Assembly (NCBI GenBank): GCA_903958285.1 | Contig: CAJBSR010000064.1 | Span: 1 to 5,629, forward strand | Length of the DNA stretch: 5,629 nt | Reading direction: 5' to 3' | Origin: an uncultured Sphingomonadales bacterium | GTDB lineage: Bacteria; Pseudomonadota; Alphaproteobacteria; Sphingomonadales; Sphingomonadaceae | Shown here: piece after piece, positions 1 to 5,386 of the stretch | Numbering within the stretch: the first letter of the stretch is position 1 | Layout of the letters: every line of letters starts with the position of its first letter | Translations under genes and position numbers: made by a program | The notes under the pieces: model-generated | Databases searched by the model: none | What the model saw: only the letters and a program-made list of their open reading frames with translations | Told to the model about the DNA's origin: nothing

Positions 1-105
1 CGGGGCGACGCGGGTGCAAAGACGTGTTCCTAAGCCGTCGCCAACACTAGGCAAGGCCGCACAAGCGCAGTTTGGCATCGTGCACCAAGCCCCAGGTTTT
101 GAGCC
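1..105. other. left-edge stretch with no supported gene
   Basis: This stretch lies downstream of the bdhA stop codon and runs to the window edge. I see no clear hairpin followed by a T-run that would terminate bdhA. Several frames are open to the edge. One plus-strand frame entering from the left stops at 31-33 and could be the last ten codons of a gene outside the window. One minus-strand frame starts at an ATG about 20 bases past the bdhA stop and stays open to base 1. Neither has a recognisable motif, so no gene is called. Confidence 0.3.
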
Positions 106-891
106 CTATTGCGCGGTCCAGCCGCCGTCGACGACCATGTTGGCGCCGGTCACCGCACTGGCCTCATCGCGGCAGAGGAACAGCGCCATGGCCGCGATCT
201 GGTTGGGCATGACGAATTGCTTTTGCGGGATCGCGCCCAGAAGCACATCGTTGATCACCTGATCGCGGGTCATGTCGCGCGTCTTCATCGTGTCAGGGAT
301 CTGGTTTTCAATGAGCGGCGTCCAGACATAGCCCGGCGAAATGCAGTTCACCGTGATCCCCTTTTGCGCGACCTCTAGGGCGGCGGTGCGGGTGAGGCCC
401 ATCAGGCCGTGCTTGGCCGCGTTATAGGCAGACTTATTGGGGCTCGCGACCATCGAATGGGCAGAGGCGGTGGAGATGATCCGGCCCCAGCCTTTGTCCT
501 TCATGAAGGGCAGCGCGGCGCGCATGGCGTGGAACGGCGCGGACAGGAGGATGGCAATCAGTTGATCCCATTTATCCAGCGGATATTCGTCCAAGGGCGC
601 GACATGCTGGATGCCGGCATTGTTGATCAGGATATCGGGACCACCAAGTTCGTCGTGGCAGGTCTGGACCATTGCGGCGATCTCATCGGGCTTGGTCATA
701 TCCGCCCCGGACCAGAGCGCTTTGGCACCGCTGGCGGCTTCAAGCGCCGCGCGCTGCGCCTCAATGGCGGCGGCGTCGCCAAAGCCGTTGAGCATGATGG
801 AGGCGCCTTCGGCGGCAAGCGCCGTCGCGCAGGCCGCGCCAATGCCTGATGTGGACCCGGTGATCAGCGCGGTCTTGCCCTTGAGGATCAT
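106..891 (-). CDS. bdhA: D-3-hydroxybutyrate dehydrogenase (SDR family)
   Basis: This cytoplasmic enzyme interconverts D-3-hydroxybutyrate and acetoacetate using NAD(H), in polyhydroxybutyrate and ketone-body metabolism. The 261-residue product matches the usual length for the family. Visible classical short-chain dehydrogenase motifs are the nucleotide-binding TGSTSGIG (residues 11-18), NNAG (90-93), Ser143 and YxxxK (Tyr156, Lys160). Residues known to bind the hydroxybutyrate carboxylate and methyl groups in characterised HBDHs have counterparts: Gln95, His145, Lys153, Trp190, Gln197 and Trp258. This favours HBDH over a generic SDR such as FabG. The reading frame is open upstream to 1146, but the ATG at 891 is chosen because GGGAG lies 6-7 nt upstream and the family begins with a short LKGKTALITG-type strand. 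It is divergent from the metallopeptidase gene and has no visible operon partner inside the window. Confidence 0.95.
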   Translation of the reverse strand: MILKGKTALITGSTSGIGAACATALAAEGASIMLNGFGDAAAIEAQRAALEAASGAKALWSGADMTKPDEIAAMVQTCHDELGGPDILINNAGIQHVAPLDEYPLDKWDQLIAILLSAPFHAMRAALPFMKDKGWGRIISTASAHSMVASPNKSAYNAAKHGLMGLTRTAALEVAQKGITVNCISPGYVWTPLIENQIPDTMKTRDMTRDQVINDVLLGAIPQKQFVMPNQIAAMALFLCRDEASAVTGANMVVDGGWTAQ

Positions 892-918
892 GTGAAACTC
901 CCGTTGCTTAGCTGCCTG

Positions 919-950
919 CGATTGCATCAGGCGCGGCTGCGGTGCAATGT
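919..950. promoter_or_regulatory. possible face-to-face divergent promoters in the bdhA-ypfJ gap
   Basis: The 86-nt gap 892-977 must serve both divergent genes. It contains an inverted repeat, ATTGCA (921-926) and TGCAAT (943-948), separated by 16 nt. TTGCAT (922-927) can act as a plus-strand -35 with CAATGT (945-950) 17 nt downstream. TTGCAC on the minus strand (947-942) has CAATCG (924-919) 17 nt downstream. Each would place a transcription start about 21 nt before its gene (978 and 891). The -10 matches are poor, so this is inferred from spacing and symmetry, and the repeat could instead be an operator. Confidence 0.28.
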
Positions 951-977
951 CTTTCGCGTGAAGAGCGGGAGCGGGCC

Positions 978-1889
978 ATGCGTCTAGACGATATTGATAC
1001 ATCGGGCGTCGATGTTGAGGACCAGCGCGGTTCGGGTGGTCGCGGCTTTCCCATGGGCGGCGGTGGCGGGATGCTCCCGCTCGGGCGCGGCAGCATAGGG
1101 TGCGGAACGATCCTCCTGCTGATTGCGCTTGTCGTGATCGGGCCAAAGCTTGGCATTGACCCTTGGCAGATTATTGGCGGCGGTGGGCAGGTCGCGCCGG
1201 TCGAACAGACGCAGCAGGCCCCTGCCGGTCAGACAGGCGCGCAAGGCTGTGAGGCGAATGCCGCGAGCAAGTTTAGTTGTCAGGTGCTCGCCTCGGCCAA
1301 TGCCACTTGGGCCAAGGCCTTTCCGCCGGGTAAGTATAAAGAACCCAAGATCGTCTTTTATTCGCAGAACGGTCGGTCCGGCTGTGGTGCGGCGCAATCG
1401 GCCATGGGGCCGTTTTATTGTCCGGCGGATCAGGGCATTTATCTCGACACCGATTTCTACGCTGAACTCTCGCAACGATTTGGCGCGGCGGGCGATTTCG
1501 CGCAGGCCTATGTCATCGCGCATGAGGTGGGGCATCATATTCAATATCTGACCGGCATTGCCAATCAGGTCCGCGAGTATCAGTCGCGCGCCAGCGAAGT
1601 GGAAGGCAATAAGCTCCAGGTCGCGATGGAGTTGCAGGCGGATTGCTATGCCGGCGTTTGGGCCGCAAAGAACAAGGAACGGATGGAGCCGGGCGATTTG
1701 GAAGAAGGTCTGCGTGCCGCCCATGCCATTGGCGATGATGTTCTGCAAAAGGCCGCCCAAGGCCGCGTCGTGCCCGAAAGCTTTACGCATGGTTCCGCCA
1801 AAGAGCGCATGGCGTGGTTGAAGCGCGGGCTGGACACCGGTGACCCTAATAGATGCGACACGTTCCAGAACGTGCAGCTCGACCGATAG
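978..1889 (+). CDS. ypfJ: membrane-anchored neutral zinc metallopeptidase, YpfJ family
   Basis: This is a 303-residue protein of the YpfJ/neutral zinc metallopeptidase family, whose physiological substrate is generally unknown. A short N-terminus with the family's VEDQRG-type motif (residues 12-18) is followed by a Gly-rich stretch (19-42). One hydrophobic segment follows at about 43-60, and the catalytic domain after it is probably periplasmic. The zinc site is HEVGHH (182-187): His182 and His186 are ligands and Glu183 is the general base. The downstream ELQADCYAGVW (218-228) very likely supplies the third ligand, Glu218. The conserved SFTHGSAKERMAWLKRG segment (268-284) is also present. The ATG at 978 is chosen because GGGAG (967-971) sits 6 nt upstream and the family starts MRLDD-like. 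An in-frame GTG at 942 would add 12 residues with no such support. The LD-carboxypeptidase gene follows after 11 nt, so the two are probably one transcript. Confidence 0.93.
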   Translation: MRLDDIDTSGVDVEDQRGSGGRGFPMGGGGGMLPLGRGSIGCGTILLLIALVVIGPKLGIDPWQIIGGGGQVAPVEQTQQAPAGQTGAQGCEANAASKFSCQVLASANATWAKAFPPGKYKEPKIVFYSQNGRSGCGAAQSAMGPFYCPADQGIYLDTDFYAELSQRFGAAGDFAQAYVIAHEVGHHIQYLTGIANQVREYQSRASEVEGNKLQVAMELQADCYAGVWAAKNKERMEPGDLEEGLRAAHAIGDDVLQKAAQGRVVPESFTHGSAKERMAWLKRGLDTGDPNRCDTFQNVQLDR

Positions 1890-1892
1890 GGG
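1888..1892 (+). promoter_or_regulatory. ribosome binding site supporting the TTG start of the LD-carboxypeptidase gene
   Basis: AGGGG overlaps the last bases of the upstream stop codon and lies 8 nt before TTG at 1901. No comparable Shine-Dalgarno stands before the in-frame ATG at 1853, which would also overlap the upstream gene by 37 nt. This site decides the start choice and suggests translational coupling to ypfJ. Confidence 0.6.
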
Positions 1893-1900
1893 CAGATCAC

Positions 1901-2719
1901 TTGCGCATAGGAATTGTCGCGCCGTCCTGTCGGCTTGAAGAGGTGGTCGCGGATCGGCTGCCGGTCTTGCTGCGGGAGACGTTGGAGGCGGACGCGCCCG
2001 AACTTGTCATCCACCCCCAGTGTTTCCTCTCCGAAGGGCATTTTGCAGGGCCAGATGCCGCGCGCGCCGATGCCTTTGTGGAGATGGCGAATGATCCGTC
2101 CATCGACGCGATCTGGTTTGCGCGTGGCGGCTATGGCGCCAACCGCATGGCAGAAGACACGCTGGCGCGGCTCACGTCAGCGGCGGCGGACAAGCGCTAT
2201 CTGGGCTATTCGGACGGCGGCTTTCTTCTCGCTGGATTATATGCGCGCGGCATTGGTCAGGTGGCGCATGGCCCAATGCCCAGTGATTTGAAGCGGGCAG
2301 GCGGGGACGCAGCCGTCCTGCGCGGGCTGAATTGGCTGGTGACGGGCAACGCACCTGCTTTGGACTCAGCTCTTGACCCGCCGGTCAAACGTGCGGCGTT
2401 CAACCTCACCGTGCTCAGCCAATTGCTTGGTACCCCGCTCCAGCCCGATCTCACCGGTCATGTGTTGATGGTGGAAGAGGTCGGTGAGTATATGTACCGC
2501 ATCGACCGCAGCCTGTTCCACGTGACAAGCCATCCCGGCATTCGGGCGGTGGCGGGCCTCCAACTGGGCCGGTGTAGCGATGTGCCCGACAATGATCCCG
2601 ACTTTGTCCTCAATGAAGAAGAGGTCGCGCGGCACTGGTGCGCCAAGGCGGGAATCGCTTGGCTGGGCCGCGCGGATATTGGGCATGACGCCGACAATAA
2701 GGTTGTGCCGTTCGGGTGA
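1901..2719 (+). CDS. ldcA: LD-carboxypeptidase, peptidase family S66 (LdcA/MccF-like)
   Basis: S66 enzymes cleave the L,D bond, typically removing the terminal D-Ala from murein tetrapeptides during cytoplasmic peptidoglycan recycling; MccF-type relatives cleave microcin C-like conjugates. The product is 272 residues from TTG, a little shorter than the roughly 300 usual for LdcA. It has no signal peptide, which fits a cytoplasmic enzyme. Seen in sequence: the N-terminal strand LRIGIVAPS (1-9), ARGGYGANRM (74-83), the nucleophile in LGYSDGG (Ser104), a Glu in LMVEEVGEYMYRID (Glu192 by position) and a C-terminal DIGHDADNKVVPFG with His262. Together these give the Ser-Glu-His triad order of the family. 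The nucleophile is followed by GG where LdcA usually has an IT-like pair, so it may belong to a divergent subgroup and the exact substrate is uncertain. The alternative start is ATG 1853 (288 residues), disfavoured by the RBS and the family N-terminus. Confidence 0.88.
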   Translation: MRIGIVAPSCRLEEVVADRLPVLLRETLEADAPELVIHPQCFLSEGHFAGPDAARADAFVEMANDPSIDAIWFARGGYGANRMAEDTLARLTSAAADKRYLGYSDGGFLLAGLYARGIGQVAHGPMPSDLKRAGGDAAVLRGLNWLVTGNAPALDSALDPPVKRAAFNLTVLSQLLGTPLQPDLTGHVLMVEEVGEYMYRIDRSLFHVTSHPGIRAVAGLQLGRCSDVPDNDPDFVLNEEEVARHWCAKAGIAWLGRADIGHDADNKVVPFG

Positions 2720-2731
2720 TGTCTCTGCCGT

Positions 2732-2816
2732 GTCATCCCCGCGAAAGCGGGGATCCAGTTCGGCGGCCTTAGGCTTTGTGTCTGGTTTTTTGGATTCCCG
2801 CTTTCGCGGGAATGAC
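2732..2816. repeat. paired-hairpin dispersed repeat (REP/MITE-like)
   Basis: Two arms, 2732-2757 and 2791-2816, are inverted copies of each other: 26 nt with two mismatches and a 33-nt spacer. Each arm is itself a hairpin with a perfect 8-bp stem. The left arm is ATCCCCGC / GCGGGGAT with loop GAAA; the right arm is ATTCCCGC / GCGGGAAT with loop TTTC. The family resembles the GTCATnCCCGCGAAAGCGGGnATCCA intergenic repeats common in proteobacterial genomes, recognised from memory rather than by search. It sits between the convergent ldcA and degP genes, starting 12 nt after the ldcA stop, where it could cap ldcA mRNA or block transcription. No T-run directly follows either hairpin, so it is not a classic terminator. 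Confidence 0.85.
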
Positions 2817-2842
2817 AGTTGGGCCCCTATCGTTTGAACAAG

Positions 2843-2874
2843 AAAAAAGGGCGGCAGGATCGCTCCCGCCGCCC
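2843..2874 (-). terminator. rho-independent terminator of the hflK-hflC-degP operon
   Basis: Read on the minus strand, an 11-bp stem (GGGCGGCGGGA pairing 2874-2864 with 2859-2849, one G-U pair) closes a GCGA tetraloop. TTTTTT follows immediately (2848-2843). It begins 24 nt after the degP stop codon, a textbook position. Read on the plus strand there is no T-run after the stem, so it would not terminate ldcA in this direction. Confidence 0.92.
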
Positions 2875-2898
2875 CATGTCCCTGCCAGGGAATTCGGG

Positions 2899-4419
2899 TT
2901 ACTTGAACTTCACCGCAATATAGCGGGGCGGATTGCTGCCGCGCTGAACGAAGAGGAGAACGTTATTGCGCCCTGCCTTTTTGGCAGCGGTTGCGATCGT
3001 GTTCAGGTCTGCGGGCGATGTCGTCGGCTGCTGGTTGGCAGACAGGATGATGTCACCGCGCTGCAGGCCCTTGGCGCTTGCGTCGCTCGACGGGTCAACT
3101 GCGCCAATCACGATGCCCTTCGGCACCGGATTGAGGCGCAACGCCCGCGCGATTTCCGGCGTCAGCGCTTCGACCGCGAGACCAAGCGACTCCCGCGTCG
3201 CGTTCTGTGCTGTCTGGTCGTCTTCGGGGTCGAGACCGGGCTCCCCCTGTGTCAGCGTTGCCAGCTTATCTTCAGACGGGCGTTCGCCCAGCACAGCCGT
3301 AAAGGTCTGGCGCTTGCCGCCACGGATGACTTCAATCGGCACGCGCGCGCCGACCGGGCTGTTGGCGATCAGGAAGGATAGAGTCTGGTCCGGCGTGACT
3401 TCACGGCCATTGACCTTCACGACGACGTCGCCTTCGCGAATGCCGGCCTTAGCGGCCGCTTCATTGGGTTCGACGCGCGCAATGAGCTCACCACGGTTCT
3501 TGGGCAGGCCGAGCGCGTCAGCGGCGCCCTCATCCAACGGCTGGATGCCGACGCCAAGATAGCCGCGCTTCACACGGCCACCGCCGCGCAAGGTGTCGAC
3601 GATGGGCGCTGCCACCTCTGCCGGAATGGCAAAGCCGATGCCGATATTGCCGCCCGTGGGGGAGAAGATCGCAGTGTTGATGCCGATGACGTTGCCGTTC
3701 ATGTCAAACATCGGGCCGCCGGAATTGCCCTGATTGATCGACGCATCGGTCTGAATGTAGCGGTCCGACGGGCCACCGTTGATGTTGCGGTGGAGCGCGG
3801 AGACGATCCCTGCGGTCACTGTGCCACCAAGGCCATAGGGATTGCCGATGGCGACGACCCAATCCCCCACGCGGGTGCGGGCGCTGTCCCCGAACTTCAC
3901 GAAGGGCAGGTTCTTGCCTTCGATCTTGAGCACAGCAAGGTCCGATGTCGGATCACGCCCGACGAGCTTGGCCGGATATTCGGTCTTGTCCGGAAAGGTG
4001 ACCGTGATCGAGCTGACCGCAGCGCCGCGCTGTCCGGGGGAGACGACGTGGTTGTTCGTGACGATGTAACCGTCTGCAGAAACCACAAAGCCAGAGCCGA
4101 GCGACTGCGCTTCGCGAGTTACCGGGCGTCCACCATTGTTATTGCCGCCGCCGAACAGATCGCCAAAGGGCGTGCCGGCAAATGGATTGTTGTTGGCCAC
4201 CTGCACCTTTTGCGTGGTGGAAATGTTGACCACCGCCGGCTGGAGGCGTGCTGCAAGATCGGCAAAGCTCATCGGCGCGCCGGGGCGCGGGGCGGAGGCC
4301 GCCGTCATGGTGCCGGGTTCATTCTGAGCTTCTTGGGAAGCGGCCGGCGATTGCAGGGCAAGAGTTGCGGCAGTGCCGCCCAGCAGCATCGCAGCCGTCA
4401 TTGCATAAGCGTAACGCAC
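2899..4419 (-). CDS. degP: Do-family periplasmic serine endoprotease DegP/HtrA
   Basis: The gene encodes a 506-residue envelope protease/chaperone that degrades or refolds misfolded exported proteins. An N-terminal signal peptide (hydrophobic core about 8-22, likely cleavage near the Ala/Ser-rich residues 25-29) directs export. The trypsin-like domain shows the full triad: His124 in TNNHVV, Asp160 in SDLAVLKI and Ser233 in NQGNSGGPMF. An Asn/Gly/Phe-rich loop (76-98) precedes it, as in many Do proteases. Two PDZ domains follow, about 285-378 (starting RGYLGV) and 410-503, as in DegP/DegQ rather than one-PDZ DegS. The GTG at 4419 is chosen because AGAAGGA lies 9 nt upstream and the MRYAYAMTAA signal peptide needs it; the next ATG (4401) lacks an RBS. 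It is the last gene of hflK-hflC-degP, and the 106-nt gap to hflC may hold its own control site. Confidence 0.96.
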   Translation of the reverse strand: MRYAYAMTAAMLLGGTAATLALQSPAASQEAQNEPGTMTAASAPRPGAPMSFADLAARLQPAVVNISTTQKVQVANNNPFAGTPFGDLFGGGNNNGGRPVTREAQSLGSGFVVSADGYIVTNNHVVSPGQRGAAVSSITVTFPDKTEYPAKLVGRDPTSDLAVLKIEGKNLPFVKFGDSARTRVGDWVVAIGNPYGLGGTVTAGIVSALHRNINGGPSDRYIQTDASINQGNSGGPMFDMNGNVIGINTAIFSPTGGNIGIGFAIPAEVAAPIVDTLRGGGRVKRGYLGVGIQPLDEGAADALGLPKNRGELIARVEPNEAAAKAGIREGDVVVKVNGREVTPDQTLSFLIANSPVGARVPIEVIRGGKRQTFTAVLGERPSEDKLATLTQGEPGLDPEDDQTAQNATRESLGLAVEALTPEIARALRLNPVPKGIVIGAVDPSSDASAKGLQRGDIILSANQQPTTSPADLNTIATAAKKAGRNNVLLFVQRGSNPPRYIAVKFK

Positions 4420-4428
4420 TATAAAAAT

Positions 4429-4435
4429 TCCTTCT
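4429..4435 (-). promoter_or_regulatory. ribosome binding site setting the GTG start of degP
   Basis: AGAAGGA on the minus strand lies 9 nt before GTG at 4419 and 27 nt before the next in-frame ATG at 4401. It therefore supports the non-ATG start. The spacer is A/T-rich. Confidence 0.65.
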
Positions 4436-4457
4436 TAGATTTTCGCGTTCATCACAA

Positions 4458-4475
4458 CATCCCCCCGAGGGAATG
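4458..4475 (-). other. possible small hairpin in the degP leader
   Basis: On the minus strand CATTCCC can pair with GGGGATG (7 bp, one G-U) around a TCGG loop. It lies about 22 nt upstream of the degP Shine-Dalgarno. The structure is short and may be chance in GC-rich DNA. Confidence 0.2.
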
Positions 4476-4488
4476 GCGCGATAGGCCT

Positions 4489-4503
4489 GAACCGAAATTG
4501 AAC
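4489..4503 (-). promoter_or_regulatory. GTTC-N7-GTTC direct repeat, LexA-box-like
   Basis: Minus-strand GTTCAATTTCGGTTC is an exact GTTC-N7-GTTC (GAAC-N7-GAAC on plus). This is the published form of the alphaproteobacterial LexA operator, unlike the palindromic CTGT-N8-ACAG of E. coli. It lies 70-84 nt upstream of the degP start, and its distal half is shared with the inverted repeat at 4497-4520. A LexA role for degP is not established and the match may be chance. Confidence 0.3.
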
Positions 4504-4520
4504 AGAAGTGTCTGTTCAAT
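4497..4520. repeat. perfect 10-bp inverted repeat between hflC and degP
   Basis: ATTGAACAGA (4497-4506) and TCTGTTCAAT (4511-4520) are exact reverse complements around a 4-nt centre. It starts 5 nt after the hflC stop codon. As RNA it would form a 10-bp A/U-rich stem followed by UUUC, too weak and T-poor for a convincing terminator. As DNA it has the look of an operator for a dimeric regulator. Either a 3' stabilising or processing hairpin for hflKC mRNA or a degP operator is possible. Confidence 0.7.
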
Positions 4521-4525
4521 CAGTC

Positions 4526-5386
4526 TTATTGTCCCCCACGAAACTCCCTGAGATAGTCGTTGCTCGGCGAAAGGATCAGGTTGGTCGTTCCTGTCTGCTT
4601 GGTCCCGTCAACGCCAAAGGTCGTCTTATAGGACTGCATCGCCCGGTAAAAATCATAGAATTGCGGGTCCTTGCCGAAAGCGGCGGCATAGATTTTTGCC
4701 GCTTCGGCGTCGGCTGTTGCCCGGATGACCTGTGCGGTCTTCCAACCTTCAGCGCGCTTGGTGCCTGCTTCCTGCTGACGGCGTGTGCGCATCCGTTCAA
4801 ACGCGGATTCAAGTGTCGCACCCTTAGGCAGATCAGCGCGCTTGATGCGGACGTCGATGACTTCCGCGCCATATTGCCGCGCTTCACGGTTTAGACCTTC
4901 CTTGATGTTGGCCATCACCTTGCCGCGTTCGGGGCTCAGCAGTGCTGCAAAAGGTTCTTTGCCGAGTTCGTTGCGCAAGGAGGACCCAAGCAGTGGCCGC
5001 AGGGCATCGCCCAGACGTTCTTCGGTGCGGGCCGTCTTGTACATCTTGAGCGGGTCAACAATGCGATAGCGGGCAAAGGCATCTACCTGCAGCCTCAGCT
5101 GATCGGTTGAGAGCACTTCCTGCTCATCCATGTCGATCGACTGGACGCGCTTGTCGAGCCATTGGATCTTTTCGGCGAAGGGAATGCGGACGATGATGCC
5201 GGCACCCGTCGCGCCAAAATTCTCGCCTGCCTTATAGGCGTTGATGATGCGCACCGGCTGACCGAAGCGGACAACGACGCCCTGGCGCGTTTCCGGCACG
5301 AAGGACACCGTTGAGCCGATCAGGATGACGACGGCAAGGGCGAGGAACGCCAGCCCTGCCGGATTGCGGAAGAGACGCTCAATCAT
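4526..5386 (-). CDS. hflC: HflC, SPFH-domain modulator of the FtsH protease
   Basis: HflC forms, with HflK, a large inner-membrane complex of the SPFH (stomatin/prohibitin) family that associates with FtsH and modulates its proteolysis of membrane proteins. The 286-residue product has one N-terminal membrane anchor (about 11-31). Next comes the SPFH domain (about 32-190), beginning VPETRQGVVVRFGQP and ending with the hallmark DVRIKRADLP (178-187). A helical/coiled-coil stretch RMRTRRQQEA follows (198-207), then ATADAEAAKIYAAAFGKDP (223-241) and a C-terminal NLILSPSNDYLREF. The coiled-coil part looks about 20 residues shorter than E. coli HflC as I remember it. The start ATG overlaps the hflK stop (ATGA), and GGGAG lies 7 nt upstream, so translation is probably coupled. 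The degP gene follows. Confidence 0.95.
   Translation of the reverse strand: MIERLFRNPAGLAFLALAVVILIGSTVSFVPETRQGVVVRFGQPVRIINAYKAGENFGATGAGIIVRIPFAEKIQWLDKRVQSIDMDEQEVLSTDQLRLQVDAFARYRIVDPLKMYKTARTEERLGDALRPLLGSSLRNELGKEPFAALLSPERGKVMANIKEGLNREARQYGAEVIDVRIKRADLPKGATLESAFERMRTRRQQEAGTKRAEGWKTAQVIRATADAEAAKIYAAAFGKDPQFYDFYRAMQSYKTTFGVDGTKQTGTTNLILSPSNDYLREFRGGQ

Noticed and set aside
942..977. GTG start at 942 for ypfJ
   Set aside because: It lacks a Shine-Dalgarno, falls inside the likely promoter region, and adds residues not seen at family N-termini.
892..1146. N-terminal extension of bdhA up to 1146
   Set aside because: It would run through the divergent intergenic region and into ypfJ, the extra residues do not resemble an SDR, and the ATG at 891 has a good RBS.
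984..1790. 268-codon open frame on the minus strand opposite ypfJ
   Set aside because: It is fully antisense to a gene with clear zinc-peptidase motifs, has no recognisable domain, and long shadow frames are expected in GC-rich DNA.
2784..2791. T-run inside the repeat as an ldcA terminator
   Set aside because: No stable hairpin directly precedes the six Ts; only a weak CCAG/CTGG pairing is possible.
2776..3381. 201-codon plus-strand frame spanning the repeat and the 3' end of degP
   Set aside because: It begins inside the dispersed repeat, crosses the degP terminator and is antisense to the PDZ2 coding region.
4452..4460. ATG-TTG-TGA minimal leader frame upstream of degP after a G-run
   Set aside because: A two-codon frame carries no usable signal and is easily produced by chance.
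4480..4515. Heat-shock (RpoH) or ECF-type promoter for degP
   Set aside because: CTTC and CCTAT/CCATT fragments can be picked out, but no pair has both the consensus and the right spacing.
3790..4551. 253-codon open frame on the plus strand opposite degP
   Set aside because: It overlaps the DegP protease domain, has Arg/Gly/His-rich low-quality composition, no motif and no supported start.
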